A stretch of DNA of 64,000 nt. Origin: Microbacterium gorillae. GTDB taxonomy: Bacteria > Actinomycetota > Actinomycetes > Actinomycetales > Microbacteriaceae. A model generated the notes under the pieces. That model did not search any database. It saw only the letters and a program-made list of their open reading frames with translations, and had not been told where the DNA came from. Every line of letters starts with the position of its first letter. Within the stretch, counting starts at the first letter, position 1. This document shows positions 61,492-64,000 of this stretch, one piece after another. Where the stretch lies: positions 864,356-928,355 of the forward strand of contig NZ_LN648875.1 of the NCBI RefSeq assembly GCF_000826185.2, read 5' to 3'. The position numbers and the translations under genes are program-made.

Positions 61492-63702
61492 TCACTCGAC
61501 GATCTCGGCGTCGATCACATCGTCCGGCTCGCCTCCGGGAACGTCCCCTTCGGGCGTCGGACCGGCACTGAGCAGCGCCAGTCCCGACCCGTCGGCCGCG
61601 ACGTCCGCCGTGACGGTGTCGCCGTCGCGGACGCCACCGGAGAGGATCGCGAGCGCCAGCTTGTCCTGGATCTCGCGCTGCATCAACCGGCGCAGCGGAC
61701 GGGCACCGAACAGCGGGTCGTAGCCGCGCTCGGCCAACCAGGCCCGCGCGTCCGGCGTGACCGCCAGCGTCAGGCGACGCTCGCTGAGGCGACGCTGCAT
61801 GGCGTCGACGGACAGCTCGACGATCTGAGCGAGGTCGTCCTCGGTCAGCGGGTTGAACATCACGATGTCATCGAGACGGTTCAGGAACTCCGGCTTGAAC
61901 GAGTGACGGACGATGTCCATCACGCCGTCGTACTTGGCCTCGGCACTGAGCGTCGGATCGATCAGCACCTGCGAACCGAGGTTCGAGGTGAGGATCAGGA
62001 TGACGTTGCGGAAATCCACCGTGCGCCCCTGACCATCGGTCAGACGTCCGTCGTCCATGACCTGCAGCAGCACGTCGAACACCTCGGGGTGGGCCTTTTC
62101 GACCTCATCCATCAGCACCACGCTGTACGGACGACGGCGCACGGCCTCGGTCAACTGACCGCCCTGCTCGTAGCCGACGTATCCCGGAGGGGCTCCGACC
62201 AGTCGCGAGACGGAGTGCTTCTCGCCGTACTCGGACATGTCGATGCGGACCATGGCCTGCTCGTCGTCGAAGAGGAACTCCGCGAGCGCCTTGGCCAGCT
62301 CCGTCTTGCCGACACCGGTCGGACCGAGGAACAGGAACGATCCCGTGGGACGGTTCGGGTCATTGATGCCGGCACGCGAGCGGCGCACCGCATCGGCGAC
62401 GGCCTTGACGGCGTCCTTCTGCCCGATCAGGCGCTTGCCGAGCTCCTGCTCCAGGTGCACGAGCCTGTCGCTCTCGCCCTGCATGAGCTTGCCGACCGGA
62501 ATCCCGGTCCACGCGGCGATGACCTCCGCGATGTCCTCGTCGGTCACCTGGTCGCCGACCATGCGATCGTCGGCGTTCTCCGCCTTCTCCGCTTCGCCGA
62601 GCTCGCGCTCCAGCGCCGGAATGTCCGCGTACAGCAGGCGGGACGCCTTCTCCAGGTTGCCCTCCCGCTGGGCGCGTTCGGCGTCACCCCGGGCGCGGTC
62701 CAGCCGCGTCTTGAGGTCACCCACCTTGTTCAGCGACGCGCGCTCGGCCTCCCACCGCTGCTGCAGGCCGTCCAGGCGTTCCTGCTGCGCGGCGAGATCC
62801 TCGCGGAGCTTGGCCAGGCGCTCCTTCGAGGCCGGATCCTTCTCCTTCTTCAGCGCGAGCTCCTCCAGCTTCAGCCGGTCGACGTGGCGGCGGAGTTCGT
62901 CGATCTCCAGCGGCGCGGAGTCGATCTCCATCCGCAGCCGGGAGGCGGCTTCATCGATGAGGTCGATGGCCTTGTCCGGAAGCTGACGCGACGGGATGTA
63001 CCGGTGCGACAGGGATGCGGCCGCGACCAGCGCGTTGTCCGCGATCGCCACCTTGTGGTGCGCCTCGTAGCGCTCCTTCAAGCCGCGCAGGATCGCGATG
63101 GTGTCCTCGACGGACGGCTCCCCGACGTAGACCTGCTGGAAGCGACGCTCGAGAGCGGCGTCCTTCTCGATGAACTCGCGGTACTCGTTGAGCGTGGTCG
63201 CGCCGATCAGGCGCAGCTCTCCGCGCGCCAGCATCGGCTTGAGCATGTTGGACGCCGCGACGGACCCTTCGCCGCCGCCCGCGCCCATCAGCACGTGCAG
63301 CTCGTCGATGAAGGTGATGACCTCGCCGTCGGAGTCGGTGATCTCCTTGAGGACGTTCTTCAGCCGCTCCTCGAACTGGCCGCGGTACATCGCGCCCGCG
63401 ACGAGGGCGGACATGTCCAGCGAGATCAGGCGCTTGCCCTTGAGGCTCTCCGCCACATCGCCGGCCACGATGCGCTGCGCGAGCCCCTCGACGACGGCGG
63501 TCTTGCCGACACCGGGCTCGCCGATCAGCACCGGATTGTTCTTCGTGCGGCGCGTGAGCACCTGACTGACGCGCCGGATCTCCGAGTCGCGTCCGATCAC
63601 CGGATCGAGCTTGCCCTGCCGGGCCCGTTCGGTGAGGTCGATCCCGAACTGCTCGAGGGCGGACTGCTGTTCCTCCTGACCGGGATTCTGTGTTGCGTTC
63701 AT
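61492..63702 (-). CDS. clpB: ATP-dependent disaggregase ClpB lacking the N-terminal domain
   Basis: A 736-residue Hsp100 chaperone that pulls apart protein aggregates with DnaK. It begins directly at the linker before the first AAA domain ([19 protein letters not shown]). D1 has Walker [21 protein letters not shown]; the coiled-coil M-domain covers about residues 260-390; D2 has [33 protein letters not shown] (pore loop) and [19 protein letters not shown] after it. The roughly 140-residue Clp N-domain of full-length ClpB (about 860 residues) is absent. ATG 63702 has AGGAG five bases upstream. A perfect HAIR palindrome in front indicates HspR control. Confidence 0.95.
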   Translation of the reverse strand: MNATQNPGQEEQQSALEQFGIDLTERARQGKLDPVIGRDSEIRRVSQVLTRRTKNNPVLIGEPGVGKTAVVEGLAQRIVAGDVAESLKGKRLISLDMSALVAGAMYRGQFEERLKNVLKEITDSDGEVITFIDELHVLMGAGGGEGSVAASNMLKPMLARGELRLIGATTLNEYREFIEKDAALERRFQQVYVGEPSVEDTIAILRGLKERYEAHHKVAIADNALVAAASLSHRYIPSRQLPDKAIDLIDEAASRLRMEIDSAPLEIDELRRHVDRLKLEELALKKEKDPASKERLAKLREDLAAQQERLDGLQQRWEAERASLNKVGDLKTRLDRARGDAERAQREGNLEKASRLLYADIPALERELGEAEKAENADDRMVGDQVTDEDIAEVIAAWTGIPVGKLMQGESDRLVHLEQELGKRLIGQKDAVKAVADAVRRSRAGINDPNRPTGSFLFLGPTGVGKTELAKALAEFLFDDEQAMVRIDMSEYGEKHSVSRLVGAPPGYVGYEQGGQLTEAVRRRPYSVVLMDEVEKAHPEVFDVLLQVMDDGRLTDGQGRTVDFRNVILILTSNLGSQVLIDPTLSAEAKYDGVMDIVRHSFKPEFLNRLDDIVMFNPLTEDDLAQIVELSVDAMQRRLSERRLTLAVTPDARAWLAERGYDPLFGARPLRRLMQREIQDKLALAILSGGVRDGDTVTADVAADGSGLALLSAGPTPEGDVPGGEPDDVIDAEIVE

Positions 63703-63729
63703 GTTTTCTCCTAAGTCTTCGCGCTCACC

Positions 63730-63758
63730 CTAAAGTTGAGTCACTGTGACTCAACTTT
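63730..63758. promoter_or_regulatory. HAIR operator (HspR binding site) of clpB
   Basis: A 29-bp perfect palindrome around a central T. Its core, GTTGAGT-N7-ACTCAAC (63734-63754), matches the known HspR consensus CTTGAGT-N7-ACTCAAG except at the outermost bases. It lies 28 bp before the clpB start, as in other actinobacteria. Confidence 0.92.
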
Positions 63759-63850
63759 ACCACTGAATCTGTTGCCACGCCAGGGGTTCTGCGGTCGATC
63801 CGTTCTGCGACGGTAGGCTTTCACAGACGTCCCGAACCCAGGAAGAAATC

Positions 63851-64000
63851 ATGACCGACCTCCCCGCCTCGCACCACGAAGAGGTTGACGAGAGCATCTC
63901 GGACAAGGTCACGGAGGCCGCCGGTGCCCCCGTTCTCGACGGCGACGTCTCGCGCTTCCACTGGGAGGGTGCGGAGATGGTCGTCGAGGAGTTCGGGTCC
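63851..64000 (+). CDS. Unidentified protein, first 50 residues only
   Basis: The frame opens at ATG 63851 with AGGAAG seven bases upstream and stays open to the window end. It reads MTDLPASHHEEVDESISDKV, and later VLDGDVSRFHWEGAEMVVEE. TAGGCT at about 63814 could be a -10 box. It is an acidic N-terminus with no recognisable domain. It is divergent from clpB and may share the stress-controlled promoter region. Confidence 0.6.
   Translation, partial: MTDLPASHHEEVDESISDKVTEAAGAPVLDGDVSRFHWEGAEMVVEEFGS

Overview
The window is about 70% GC, uses many GTG starts, packs genes with 4-nt overlaps (ATGA, GTGA), and ends at clpB under an HspR-type HAIR operator. This points to an actinobacterium, most probably Microbacteriaceae (Microbacterium-like). 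I see no rRNA, tRNA, CRISPR array, phage gene or transposase. Apart from clpB and a few housekeeping-like genes (histidine phosphatase, HNH endonuclease, YdeI-like protein), the 64 kb is a catabolic island for amines and aromatic or heterocyclic compounds.

Layout. 0-10 kb: a minus-strand operon (amidohydrolase, LLM flavoenzyme, cupin, BBE-type FAD oxidase, cupin), then an IclR regulator, an MFS transporter, a class III aminotransferase and a flavin amine oxidase. 10-18 kb: an SDR, an ABC importer with two candidate binding proteins, an NtaA-type monooxygenase and a TetR regulator. A short palindrome, CGTA-NN-TACG, recurs at five sites before these units and suggests one regulon. 18-21.5 kb: YdeI-like gene, a relic of a second tetR 3' end, histidine phosphatase, HNH endonuclease. 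21.4-23.3 kb: TetR and a lone Rieske oxygenase. 23.3-30.7 kb: a block that by gene content resembles the indole-3-acetate (iac) pathway: reductase, Rieske beta and alpha subunits, a small IacB-sized protein, amidase, a cytoplasmic PAS histidine kinase, a FixJ-like response regulator and a SnoaL-like protein. 30.7-41.2 kb: IclR and TetR regulators, two alpha/beta-hydrolase-fold proteins lacking the usual nucleophile serine, an LLM enzyme, a Rid-family protein, a second amine oxidase, a second FAD oxidase, maleylacetate reductase, and a flavin reductase fused to an IclR-like effector domain. 41.4-52.4 kb: a peptide-type ABC importer leading directly into catB-catC-(AAA+ ATPase)-catA-pcaD. 52.5-61.4 kb: two acyl-CoA-dehydrogenase-like flavin monooxygenases, a copper amine oxidase, cupins, a third amine oxidase, aldehyde dehydrogenase and TetR. 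61.5-64 kb: clpB and the start of another gene.

Working model (inference): copper amine oxidase plus aldehyde dehydrogenase turn an arylalkylamine such as tryptamine into the arylacetate. The iac-like enzymes (flavin monooxygenase with flavin reductase, SDR, amidase, Rieske oxygenase) turn indole-3-acetate into catechol. CatA, CatB, CatC and PcaD then take catechol to 3-oxoadipate. The CoA-transferase and thiolase that would finish the pathway are not in this window. A bipartite CTAGG element with identical 47-bp spacing lies before both the Rieske operon and the flavin monooxygenase at 52506-53642, and may be the target of the FixJ-like regulator. The most unusual items are the AAA+ ATPase inside the cat operon, the flavin reductase-IclR fusion, the two serine-less hydrolase folds, and a copper amine oxidase with a variant cofactor motif and a Cys-rich tail. 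All function calls come from reading the sequence; no database search was run.
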